From an uncultured Muribaculaceae bacterium (GTDB taxonomy: Bacteria; Bacteroidota; Bacteroidia; Bacteroidales; Muribaculaceae), in NCBI GenBank assembly GCA_910587235.1, contig CAJUKD010000022.1:1-42567 (forward strand): a stretch of DNA of 42,567 bases, written 5' to 3'. Both the position numbers and the translations under genes were made by a program. The notes under the pieces were generated by a model. The model did no database searches. It was not told the DNA's origin and was given only the letters and a program-made list of their open reading frames with translations. Below, piece by piece: positions 25,390-32,649 of this stretch (position 1 is the first letter of the stretch; each line of letters opens with the position of its first letter).

Positions 25390-25731
25390 AAAGTTATGTT
25401 TTTTTCTCCTCAGCTTCAGAGGATCTTTAAAATAAAAAAGTGGCGTGAAGCTTCGCAGCTTATCCACAATCCCAAGGCTTTCGCATTGCCCGACTCACAA
25501 TGGATAAGCAACGCAAGAAAGCCCACCCGATATAATCATATTAGACCATATACAGATATGGCCGTACGGATATGACTACATCATGCAGGCGTCCTCGTTG
25601 CAGGACCTTTCTGTGAGTCAAAGTTTGCGAAATTTTGAGGTAGAAAGATAAAGCGCAGAACGCCCTTGTTGAAAAAACAGCCTCAACGCGACGTCCCTCC
25701 GGACTGCTTCGCGTCGTACTCTGCAAAAGTA
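25390..25731 (-). promoter_or_regulatory. long structured leader and promoter box before the T9SS cargo gene
   Basis: A 390-base gap between genes. A -7 box TACTTTTG (25731-25724, minus strand) predicts transcription from about 25718 and a leader of about 330 nt. The first transcribed bases fold into a nested hairpin: CAACGCG (25684-25690) with CGCGTCG (25710-25716, one G-U pair), and inside it GTCC/GGAC closing a 4-base loop. A T6 run follows on the minus strand. Farther on are an 8-bp pair (25459-25466 with 25501-25508, CTTATCCA), a hairpin GTCCT/AGGAC near 25590-25606, and a small stem next to the start codon (CCTC ... GAGG, 25408-25422). No open frame in it looks coding. No -33 box is clear. 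Confidence 0.45.
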
Positions 25732-25777
25732 CGAAATTTTTTGATTCGTCTTGCCTGTTTGGGAAAAAGCTCGCTTT

Positions 25778-26944
25778 TCAGCGGAAGCGGGCGTAGATCT
25801 CTGAGGCGAGGCGTATGGCTTCGGCTCGCGCACGCGGGGTGTCGCCCTCGGGGGCGAAGCTGCTCATCGGCGGGATTACGACGCGTGTACCCGGTTCAAT
25901 GCGGTCGGGGTTGCCGAGTTTGTCGCGGTTGGCTTCGTAAATATATACCCAGTATTCCATCACGCCGCCATAATGGGCGCGCGACATGGTGGCGAGAAAG
26001 CGGTTTTTCGTCACAGTATCGTAGACGACGTTGCTTGGCTCGACTTCGATTGTGTTTTCGGTTTCATTTTCAGCCGGAGCCTCCTGAATGCTTGTTGCAG
26101 CTTTACCGGTTTCAACAGCTTCAGGCGTTATGGTATTATTTTCTGACGTTTCGTCGACTCCGGTTTCGGCATACGATGCCTCTTCAGCATCGTTTTCCGC
26201 AGTGATTTCGACTTCTTCCTCGAATACGTAATCATAGTCAGGAGCAGGCATAGGAGCTGTCAGCCATGAAATTCCATAGCCGGCGGAAAGTCCGAATATA
26301 AGACCGGCTAAAGCCCACATACCGCGACGCGGTCGGCGGCGATGCACGGCTTGTTCTCCGATGGAGTCGAAGTTATCGTCTGATTCCGCAATATAGTTAT
26401 TTCCGGGAATTTGCTCTGTGTCCTGAAGCACTTCATTTTCTGTTGCCTCGACAGTGCATACGGCCACCTCTTCCGTAGTGTTGTCTTCAGCCATTATTTC
26501 TTCCGGATCGGTTTCTGTTTCGTCCTGAGGTTGAATTTCTTCTTGACTGATTTCTGCCGAGGCGCTTGTTTCGTCAGGCGATGGGCTTTCCGTGTCAGCT
26601 TCTTCAGTAAGCGTCGGTTGTTCCGTATCGCATGCCGCGAGTGCGGCTTCGTCGACACCTTCGGCAAGTTCCACCGGTTCAAACATGGCGAATGGGGCAT
26701 TGATCGCTTCTGCCAGCGATTCGGCCGGAATAAAACCTACGCTTGGAGTACTGTCGGCGGCGGTGCTTCCGTCAAGGCGCCGGAATGTGCCTATGCCTTT
26801 TATATCCACTTCGTTACCGGCTACAAGCTCTGTTTCTATCAGCGCGAAAAAATCGTGTAGGAAACGGCGTGCAGTGTTCGGATCGCTTTCCGTGATTTCG
26901 GAAAGACGTGTTATAAGCTGCGAGAGGTTGACAGTGCTATTCAT
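25778..26944 (-). CDS. membrane-anchored HU-domain protein with C-terminal LysM-like domain
   Basis: A 388-residue protein. Residues 1-95 form an HU/IHF-like domain (LITRLSEITESDPNTARRFLHDFFALIETELVAGNEVDIKGIGTFRR). Then comes a very acidic linker (about 95-195, E/D/T-rich), a basic patch HRRRPRR (201-207), one transmembrane helix (GMWALAGLIFGLSAGYGISWL, 208-228), another acidic stretch, and a C-terminal LysM-like segment (NRFLATMSRAHYGG ... VYIYEANRDKLGNPDRIEPGTRVVIPP). The basic patch before the helix predicts N-terminus in, C-terminus out. It could tether DNA or a protein partner to the cell wall. Start at 26944 overlaps the upstream HU-like gene by 8 bp; the longer frame to 27091 is the antisense reading of that gene. 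Confidence 0.78.
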   Translation of the reverse strand: MNSTVNLSQLITRLSEITESDPNTARRFLHDFFALIETELVAGNEVDIKGIGTFRRLDGSTAADSTPSVGFIPAESLAEAINAPFAMFEPVELAEGVDEAALAACDTEQPTLTEEADTESPSPDETSASAEISQEEIQPQDETETDPEEIMAEDNTTEEVAVCTVEATENEVLQDTEQIPGNNYIAESDDNFDSIGEQAVHRRRPRRGMWALAGLIFGLSAGYGISWLTAPMPAPDYDYVFEEEVEITAENDAEEASYAETGVDETSENNTITPEAVETGKAATSIQEAPAENETENTIEVEPSNVVYDTVTKNRFLATMSRAHYGGVMEYWVYIYEANRDKLGNPDRIEPGTRVVIPPMSSFAPEGDTPRARAEAIRLASEIYARFR

Positions 26945-27215
26945 GGCCGAGGTGTTTTCGCAGCAGTCCGCTGGGGGTGAATTCAAGAACGATTTCCGGA
27001 GGCAGGAGAAGCCGGCGGCCGCTGGAGAGATCGGTTTCGACGGATTCGTCGTGCTTGACCGGAACAAAGTTGCCGAACGACGGTATGGCAACAGTATCGA
27101 GTTCGCCGCAGCGTTCGCGCATGATCATCGCCAGGCCTTCGGTAAGTGCGTCGACTTCCTCTGACGACATCGAAAGCTTTTCGGAAAGCTGCTTGCGGAA
27201 TTGGCGTGCATCCAT
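26937..27215 (-). CDS. HU-family DNA-binding-like protein
   Basis: A 92-residue protein with the HU/IHF fold layout: two N-terminal helices (MDARQFRKQLSEKLSMSSEEVDALTEGLAMIMRERC), then VAIPSFGNFVPVKHDE and a C-terminal LPPEIVLEFTPSGLLRKHL. The arm region is short and contains LSSGRRLLLPPE in place of the usual R-N-P arm tip, so DNA affinity is uncertain. The start MDARQF at 27215 is chosen because it leaves an 11-nt gap to the glycosyltransferase stop and matches HU starts. It is coupled to the membrane-anchored HU protein by an 8-bp overlap; a heterodimer is plausible. Confidence 0.78.
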   Translation of the reverse strand: MDARQFRKQLSEKLSMSSEEVDALTEGLAMIMRERCGELDTVAIPSFGNFVPVKHDESVETDLSSGRRLLLPPEIVLEFTPSGLLRKHLGHE

Positions 27216-27225
27216 AATCGACAAT

Positions 27226-28197
27226 TCAGTTCTTGGTTTCTTCGGCCACGTGGAATCGCGGACGGTGTTTGACTTCCACAAAAATTTTGCCTATATATTC
27301 TCCTATGATTCCAAGGGCTATCAACACAAGGCTGCCGAGAAACCACAGCGAGAGCATCAGCGACGACCATCCGGATATGGTCTGTCCGAGCCAGTGTGCG
27401 GTGAATACCCATATTCCAACGCCTATGTCAGCCAGCAGCATGACGAGTCCTGTGAGGAAAATCAGACGCATCGGTTTGGCGGTGAAGGATGTTATACCGT
27501 CGATCGACAGCGAAAGCATCGCTTTGAGAGGGTATTTCGATTCTCCGGCACAACGCGGCGAGCGACGATAGGTGACCGTAGTCCATTTCAAGCCGATGTG
27601 AGGCATGATGCCGCGCAGGAAAAGGTTGCTTTCGTCGTACTCCGACAGGCAGTCGAGTGCGCGTCGGTCGAGCAGGCGGAAGTCGGCGTGGTCGAATACG
27701 GTTTCAAGCCCCATGGCACGTTGAAAACGATAGAAACCGTGTGCCGTAACCCGTTTGAACCATGTGTCGCTGCTGCGATCCGAGCGTACACCATAGACGA
27801 TGTCGTACCCGGCATGGTACATTTCCATCATCTCGAAGATGGTTTCCGGAGAGTCCTGAAGGTCGGCATCGAGAGAGATACTGACGTCGCAGTCGCGGCG
27901 TGCACGCATCAGTCCTGCGAGCAGGGCGTTCTGGTGTCCTCGGTTATGTGCGAGCGAAATACCTTTCACCCGCGGGTCGCTGTCATTGAATCGGCTAATT
28001 ATATCCCACGTACGGTCGCGGCTGCCGTCATTGCTGCACAGCACATAGCTGTCCGCCGCCGCAAGCCCCCGCTCCGTAAGTTTCCCGAGAATATCGAGAA
28101 GTACGGGGAGGGTCATCGGAAGTACCTCTTCTTCGTTGTAGCAAGGAACAACCAGAGCCACACGTGGGGGTGCTTTTGTGATTGCGGGTTCGGACAT
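27226..28197 (-). CDS. family 2 glycosyltransferase, polyisoprenyl-phosphate type
   Basis: A 323-residue GT2 (DPM1/GtrB-like) enzyme. VVPCYNEEEVLPMTL opens the Rossmann-like domain, with SNDGSRDRTWDII, LAHNRGHQNALLAGL and the metal-binding DADLQDSPE. Two C-terminal transmembrane helices (LIFLTGLVMLLADIGVGIWVF and LMLSLWFLGSLVLIALGIIGEYIG) complete the layout typical of enzymes that charge undecaprenyl phosphate with a sugar. The acceptor sugar and pathway are not shown. It lies 10 nt after proS. Confidence 0.88.
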   Translation of the reverse strand: MSEPAITKAPPRVALVVPCYNEEEVLPMTLPVLLDILGKLTERGLAAADSYVLCSNDGSRDRTWDIISRFNDSDPRVKGISLAHNRGHQNALLAGLMRARRDCDVSISLDADLQDSPETIFEMMEMYHAGYDIVYGVRSDRSSDTWFKRVTAHGFYRFQRAMGLETVFDHADFRLLDRRALDCLSEYDESNLFLRGIMPHIGLKWTTVTYRRSPRCAGESKYPLKAMLSLSIDGITSFTAKPMRLIFLTGLVMLLADIGVGIWVFTAHWLGQTISGWSSLMLSLWFLGSLVLIALGIIGEYIGKIFVEVKHRPRFHVAEETKN

Positions 28198-28207
28198 AGG
28201 ATTTATT

Positions 28208-29689
28208 TCAATAGTTTCGGGCTATGATCACGCGGCGAGCGGAGGGCTTGCCTGTAACCATACATACACCGGGTGTTTCATCGCCGTCGAGAGGTATGCA
28301 GCGTATGGTCGCTTTGGTGTCGGCCTTGATACGCTCCTCGGTTTCGGTGGTGCCGTCCCAGTGGCACAGGAAGAAACCTCCGTCCTCGATACGCTGTTTG
28401 AATTCGTCGTAGGAATCGCAGACGTAAGTTTTTGCCTGACGCATGGCAAGAGCCTTGTTGTAGATATTCTGCTGAATGTCTTCGAGCAGGGTGTTGATGT
28501 GATCGGCTATGCCGGCGAGAGGTGCGGATTCTTTTTCAAGCGTGTCACGGCGCATCAGTTCGACTGTGCCGTTCTCGATGTCGCGTGCTCCGATTACAAG
28601 ACGAACTGGCACGCCTTTGAGTTCGTAGTCGGCGAACTTGAAGCCCGGGCGCTTGTTGTCGGCGTCGTCATACTTGACGGAGATTCCGAGTTCGTGCAGA
28701 CGTTCAACTATAGGCATCACTTTTTCGGTGATGGCGGCAAGCTGTTCTGCATTCTTGAATATAGGTACGATTACAACCTGTATAGGAGCCAGATGCGGAG
28801 GCAGAACAAGGCCGTTGTCGTCGGAGTGGGTCATGATAAGCGCGCCCATCAGGCGTGTCGATACGCCCCATGAGTTTGCCCATACATATTCGGGCTGATT
28901 GTCCTTGTTGGCGAACGTCACGTCGAAAGCCTTGGCGAAGTTCTGACCCAGATTGTGAGAGGTGCCCGATTGCAGTGCTTTGCCGTCCTGCATCATGGCT
29001 TCGATCGTGTAGGTGTTCAGTGCTCCGGCGAAACGCTCGTTGGCTGTCTTGACACCTTTCACCACCGGCATGGCCATGTATTTTTCGGCGAATTCGGCAT
29101 AAAGATTGATCATCTGCACTGTGCGGGCTTCCGATTCTTCGGCTGTGGCATGGGCGCAATGGCCTTCCTGCCATAAAAATTCGGATGTGCGCAGGAACAT
29201 GCGTGTGCGCATTTCCCAACGCATCACGTTGGCCCACTGGTTGCAGAGCACGGGCAGGTCGCGGTAGCTGTGGATCCAGTTCTTGTATGTTCCCCAGATG
29301 ATTGTTTCTGAAGTCGGACGCACAATCAGTTCTTCTTCGAGTCTGGCCTCAGGGTCTACTACCACACCGCGTCCTTCCGGATCGTTTTTCAGTCGGTAAT
29401 GGGTTACCACGGCGCATTCCTTGGCAAAGCCTTCTACGTGCTCGGCTTCGCGGCAGAGGAATGATTTTGGAATAAGAAGGGGGAAATAGGCGTTCTGGAC
29501 GCCGGTTTCCTTGAACATGCGGTCGAGGGTCTGCTGCATCTTTTCCCAGATGGCATAGCCGTAGGGTTTGATGACCATACATCCGCGTACGGCCGACTGT
29601 TCGGCAAGATCAGCTTTGACAACGAGGTCGTTGTACCACTGCGAGTAGTTTTCGCTGCGTTTGGTTAAGTCTTTAAGTTCGATTGCCAT
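28208..29689 (-). CDS. proS: prolyl-tRNA synthetase, archaeal/eukaryotic type
   Basis: Class II aminoacyl-tRNA synthetase of 493 residues that charges tRNA-Pro. Visible parts: GCMVIKPYGYAIWEKMQ, class II motif 2 region NVMRWEMRTRMFLRTSEFLWQEGHCAHATAEE, and motif 3 GALIMTHSDDNGLVLPPHLAPIQ. The anticodon domain follows (VVIVPIFKNAEQLAAI), then a C-terminal segment. The short archaeal-type form without the editing insertion domain is common in Bacteroidetes. Start at 29689 (MAIELKDLTKRSENYSQWYNDLV) rather than 29779. Confidence 0.95.
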   Translation of the reverse strand: MAIELKDLTKRSENYSQWYNDLVVKADLAEQSAVRGCMVIKPYGYAIWEKMQQTLDRMFKETGVQNAYFPLLIPKSFLCREAEHVEGFAKECAVVTHYRLKNDPEGRGVVVDPEARLEEELIVRPTSETIIWGTYKNWIHSYRDLPVLCNQWANVMRWEMRTRMFLRTSEFLWQEGHCAHATAEESEARTVQMINLYAEFAEKYMAMPVVKGVKTANERFAGALNTYTIEAMMQDGKALQSGTSHNLGQNFAKAFDVTFANKDNQPEYVWANSWGVSTRLMGALIMTHSDDNGLVLPPHLAPIQVVIVPIFKNAEQLAAITEKVMPIVERLHELGISVKYDDADNKRPGFKFADYELKGVPVRLVIGARDIENGTVELMRRDTLEKESAPLAGIADHINTLLEDIQQNIYNKALAMRQAKTYVCDSYDEFKQRIEDGGFFLCHWDGTTETEERIKADTKATIRCIPLDGDETPGVCMVTGKPSARRVIIARNY

Positions 29690-29711
29690 TGTAGTCTGTT
29701 TCGATGTCGGG

Positions 29712-30089
29712 TCAGAAAGGGAATTCTTCTTCAGCGGAATTGTTGACAATCGGGGGCGGAGGTACTGCCACGCCTGCATCGAAAGGAGAGGCGGCAGGTG
29801 CTGCGGGCTGGGCTGCGGGAGTTTGTGCGATTTCGGCTTTCCATGCGCGGATGTCTGTGTACCAGCGGCCGTTGTATTCGCGGCTCTCGATGTCGAAGCT
29901 GACTGTGGCTGTCTGGCCTACGCTCAGCACTATCTTGTCGGCATTGTCGCCGAAGCAGGTGAAATGCACCTTGCGGGGATATGTTTCCTGTGTTTCAAGT
30001 ACATATTCTTTCTTTTTCCATGCGTTGCCTGAGCGGGAAACGCCTGATACCTCGGGGAGAGCGGCAATGATTTTACCCGTAATTTCCAT
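29712..30089 (-). CDS. DUF3127 protein, SSB-like with acidic PF tail
   Basis: A 125-residue protein. Residues 1-95 match DUF3127 (MEITGKIIAALPEVSGVSRSGNAWKKKEYVLETQETYPRKVHFTCFG ... YNGRWYTDIRAWKAE), an OB-fold-like family. The tail is Ala/Pro-rich and ends EEEFPF, reminiscent of the DDDIPF tip by which SSB proteins recruit partners. It probably binds nucleic acid; this is inference from fold and tail. Start at 30089 (MEITGK) fits the family. It is the first gene of a tight run with proS, glycosyltransferase and HU-like genes. Confidence 0.82.
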   Translation of the reverse strand: MEITGKIIAALPEVSGVSRSGNAWKKKEYVLETQETYPRKVHFTCFGDNADKIVLSVGQTATVSFDIESREYNGRWYTDIRAWKAEIAQTPAAQPAAPAASPFDAGVAVPPPPIVNNSAEEEFPF

Positions 30090-30139
30090 TTTTATCTTTA
30101 TGTTTTTAGTGATATTCCGGTTTTTGTATAATTGTCCTA

Positions 30140-30173
30140 CAAAGGTAAGCAAAAAATCCGTAGCGGCAACAAA
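30140..30173 (-). promoter_or_regulatory. promoter of the DUF3127-proS-HU run
   Basis: On the minus strand: TTTG (30173-30170), 22 nt, TACCTTTG (30147-30140), with a leader of about 45 nt. The -33 box shares bases with the U-run of the preceding terminator. Confidence 0.6.
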
Positions 30174-30178
30174 AAAAG

Positions 30179-30213
30179 TGCGACCTGCCGCGATATGGCC
30201 GCGGCAGGTCGCA
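30179..30213 (-). terminator. Rho-independent terminator of the EF-G paralog gene
   Basis: A 14-bp perfect stem (30179-30192 with 30200-30213, TGCGACCTGCCGCG and complement), a 7-nt loop, then on the minus strand a CTTTTTTT run. It lies 18 nt after the EF-G paralog stop. This is the clearest terminator in the window. Confidence 0.88.
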
Positions 30214-30231
30214 TTGTGTATATAACCGTAG

Positions 30232-32388
30232 TTATTCTTCGGTGCTCTTTTCGGCGTATTCTTTGAGGAGTTTTTCCTGTACGTCGCCGGGCACGAGTTC
30301 GTAGGAGGCGAAACGCATGCTGAACGACGAGCGCCCGCCGGTGATCGAGCTGAGAGCCGTAGAGTAGTTCGCCATCTCTTTCAAGGGAACTTTGGCTGTG
30401 ATTTTCTCAAAGCCGTTTTCCGACGACATGCCCATGATGATTGCACGGCGTCCCTGAAGGTCGCTCATTACATCGCCCATTACGTCGCCGGGCACGAGCA
30501 CTTCGACGTCGTAGACAGGTTCGAGCACTTTCGGGTTCGCTTCGCGGAACGCCTGACTGAATGCGTTGCGGCCTGCGAGGCGGAACGAGATTTCATTGGA
30601 GTCGACGGGGTGCATCTTGCCGTCGTAGATACATACGCGAACGTCGCGGGCGTATGAACCTGTCAGCGGACCCTGTTCCATGCGATCCATAAGACCTTTT
30701 ATAATGGCCGGAATGAATCGTGTGTCAATGGCACCGCCTACGATGCAGTTGCAGACAACGAGTTTGCCGCCCCATGCCAGAGGTATTTCCTGTGTGTCGC
30801 GAACGTTCATCTTGAATTCCTGATTGCCGAAACGATAGGTGTCGGGAGCCGGCATGTCTTCCGTGTACGGCTCCACGATCAGATGTACTTCGCCGAACTG
30901 TCCTGCGCCGCCCGACTGCTTTTTGTGGCGATAGTCGGCACGCGATGCGCGGGTGATTGTTTCGCGATAGGGAATTTTGGGTTCCTCGAATATGATGGGT
31001 AGTTTGTCGTTGTTTTCCACGCGCCATTTTAAGGTACGGAGGTGGAATTCGCCTTGGCCGGACACGATGGTCTGTTTCAGTTCCTTGGATTGCTCGATCT
31101 GCCAGGTCGGATCTTCTTCGTGCATACGTGTCAGGATGACAGACAATTTCTCGGCATCGCTTTCAGTGACGGGACGTACGGCGCGCTGATATTTCGGCGC
31201 AGGATATTTTATGAAATCGAAACTGTATTCGCAGCCTTTTTCATTGAGTGTGTTGCCTGTGCGGACATCTTTCATCTTGACGGTGGCGCCTATGTCGCCG
31301 GCGCATAGTTCGTCGACCGGAGTTTTTATCTGTCCGCATACGCAGAAAATCTGGGCGAAGCGTTCTTTGCCTCCGCGCGACACGTTCTCAAGGTCGGCGC
31401 CGGCTTTCAGTGTGCCCGACATTACCTTGAAATAGCTCACTTCGCCGATGTGCGGTTCGACGGTGGTCTTGAACACATAGAGGCTCAACGGTCCTGCGGC
31501 ATCGGGCTTCACTTCGTCGCCGGCTGTGTCGACAGGTGCAGCCATGTCTTCCACAAAAGGAACGACATTGCCGAGGAATTCCATCATGCGGCGAACGCCC
31601 ATGTCCTTTTCGGCACTTACGCAGAAAACAGGGTAGATCGAACGTGACTCAAGACCTTTACGTATGCCCATGCGCAGTTCGTCTTCTGTAAGATGGTCGC
31701 TCTCGAAGAATTTTTCCATCAGGCTCTCGTCGTTTTCCGCGGCGGCCTCGACAAGTATTCGGTGAAGTTCGTGGGCACGTTCCTGCTCTTCGGCGGGGAT
31801 TTCTTCAATGACGGGAACTCCGCCTTCGGGTCCCCACGAATATTTCTTCATCAGAAGAACGTCGATCATGGAATTGAAGCCGGGTCCTGAGGCAAGAGGA
31901 TATTGTATCGCCACCACTTTGGGGCCGAATACCTCGCGCATCTGTTCGAACACGTTCTCATAGTCGGCTTTTTCGCCGTCGAGCTGGTTGAGGGCGAACA
32001 TTATAGGTTTGTTGACCGACGTTGCCGTACGGAAAATATTCTGGGTGCCTACTTCGACTCCGTATTGACCGTTGATTACGATCACACCGGTATCGGTGAC
32101 GTTCAGAGCCGTGATGGCGGCGCCTACGAAGTCGTCCGCTCCGGGGCAGTCGATGACATTCAGCTTTTTGCCGAGAAATTCGGCGTAAAAAATTGTAGAG
32201 AATACTGAATAGCCGTATTCTTTTTCAACCGGGAAATAGTCGGAAACTGTATTTTTAGCGTCAATTGTGCCACGGCGTTTTATAACTCCACACTCGTAAA
32301 GCATTGCTTCGGCGAGTGTGGTTTTACCTGAGCCTTTGCTGCCAAGCAGGGCTATGTTCTTGATTTCATTGGATTTATATATCTTCAT
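30232..32388 (-). CDS. EF-G paralog with degenerate GTPase motifs (EF-G2-like)
   Basis: A 718-residue, full-length EF-G-like factor. G1 is intact (GSKGSGKTT, 16-24). G3, normally DTPGHxDF, is DCPGADDF (80-87), so the catalytic histidine is Ala84. G4 NKxD is NQLD (134-137), and switch I/II has EKEYGYSV in place of the usual RGITI. Domains II-V are complete, including the tip loop region SYARDVRVCIYDGKMHPVDSNEISFRLAGRNAF and a typical C-terminus. Bacteroides thetaiotaomicron has a known EF-G2 that works without GTPase activity and is needed in starvation and the gut; this protein fits that description, but identity is inference. A canonical fusA must lie elsewhere. It is divergent from lon. Confidence 0.87.
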   Translation of the reverse strand: MKIYKSNEIKNIALLGSKGSGKTTLAEAMLYECGVIKRRGTIDAKNTVSDYFPVEKEYGYSVFSTIFYAEFLGKKLNVIDCPGADDFVGAAITALNVTDTGVIVINGQYGVEVGTQNIFRTATSVNKPIMFALNQLDGEKADYENVFEQMREVFGPKVVAIQYPLASGPGFNSMIDVLLMKKYSWGPEGGVPVIEEIPAEEQERAHELHRILVEAAAENDESLMEKFFESDHLTEDELRMGIRKGLESRSIYPVFCVSAEKDMGVRRMMEFLGNVVPFVEDMAAPVDTAGDEVKPDAAGPLSLYVFKTTVEPHIGEVSYFKVMSGTLKAGADLENVSRGGKERFAQIFCVCGQIKTPVDELCAGDIGATVKMKDVRTGNTLNEKGCEYSFDFIKYPAPKYQRAVRPVTESDAEKLSVILTRMHEEDPTWQIEQSKELKQTIVSGQGEFHLRTLKWRVENNDKLPIIFEEPKIPYRETITRASRADYRHKKQSGGAGQFGEVHLIVEPYTEDMPAPDTYRFGNQEFKMNVRDTQEIPLAWGGKLVVCNCIVGGAIDTRFIPAIIKGLMDRMEQGPLTGSYARDVRVCIYDGKMHPVDSNEISFRLAGRNAFSQAFREANPKVLEPVYDVEVLVPGDVMGDVMSDLQGRRAIIMGMSSENGFEKITAKVPLKEMANYSTALSSITGGRSSFSMRFASYELVPGDVQEKLLKEYAEKSTEE

Positions 32389-32469
32389 GATATTAAGGGA
32401 TAAATGGTGATTTTATTTTTTTGCCGCCGATTTATCGTTTGGCGAGTGCAATTTATGAAAAAAATGCTG

Positions 32470-32501
32470 TAAAACTACACCTCGGTTTTATGTTTCACAA
32501 C
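32470..32501 (-). promoter_or_regulatory. possible promoter of the EF-G paralog gene
   Basis: On the minus strand: GTTG (32501-32498), 20 nt, TAGTTTTA (32477-32470), a moderate match to TTTG/TAnnTTTR. The leader would be about 75 nt. Confidence 0.35.
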
Positions 32502-32581
32502 ATATTGCCGACATATAGTCAGCAAGAATGGATTTTAACGATTTTTATCTGACAGCCGACTGCTCTACGACGGGAATTTTG

Positions 32582-32589
32582 TAATTTTG
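32582..32589 (+). promoter_or_regulatory. -7 box of the lon promoter
   Basis: TAATTTTG is an exact TAnnTTTG match 61 nt before the lon ATG. No clear -33 element is present at the usual distance. No CIRCE-type repeat is visible. Confidence 0.5.
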
Positions 32590-32649
32590 GCACTCCTTTT
32601 GCAGTATTGAAAATAAAAAGACTACAGAATACAAAAGACCACCGAAAAC

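Noticed and set aside
25541..25726. 61-codon minus-strand frame inside the leader of the T9SS cargo gene
   Set aside because: It starts with TTG inside the -7 box and spans hairpins; RNA structure explains the region better than a peptide.
26977..28227. 416-codon plus-strand frame opposite the HU-like and glycosyltransferase genes
   Set aside because: It crosses several well-supported minus-strand genes, is rich in Arg, Ser and Cys, and has no domain signal.
32389..32649. Possible tRNA or regulatory RNA between the EF-G paralog and lon
   Set aside because: No cloverleaf or strong hairpin is visible; the AT-rich sequence is explained by two divergent promoters.
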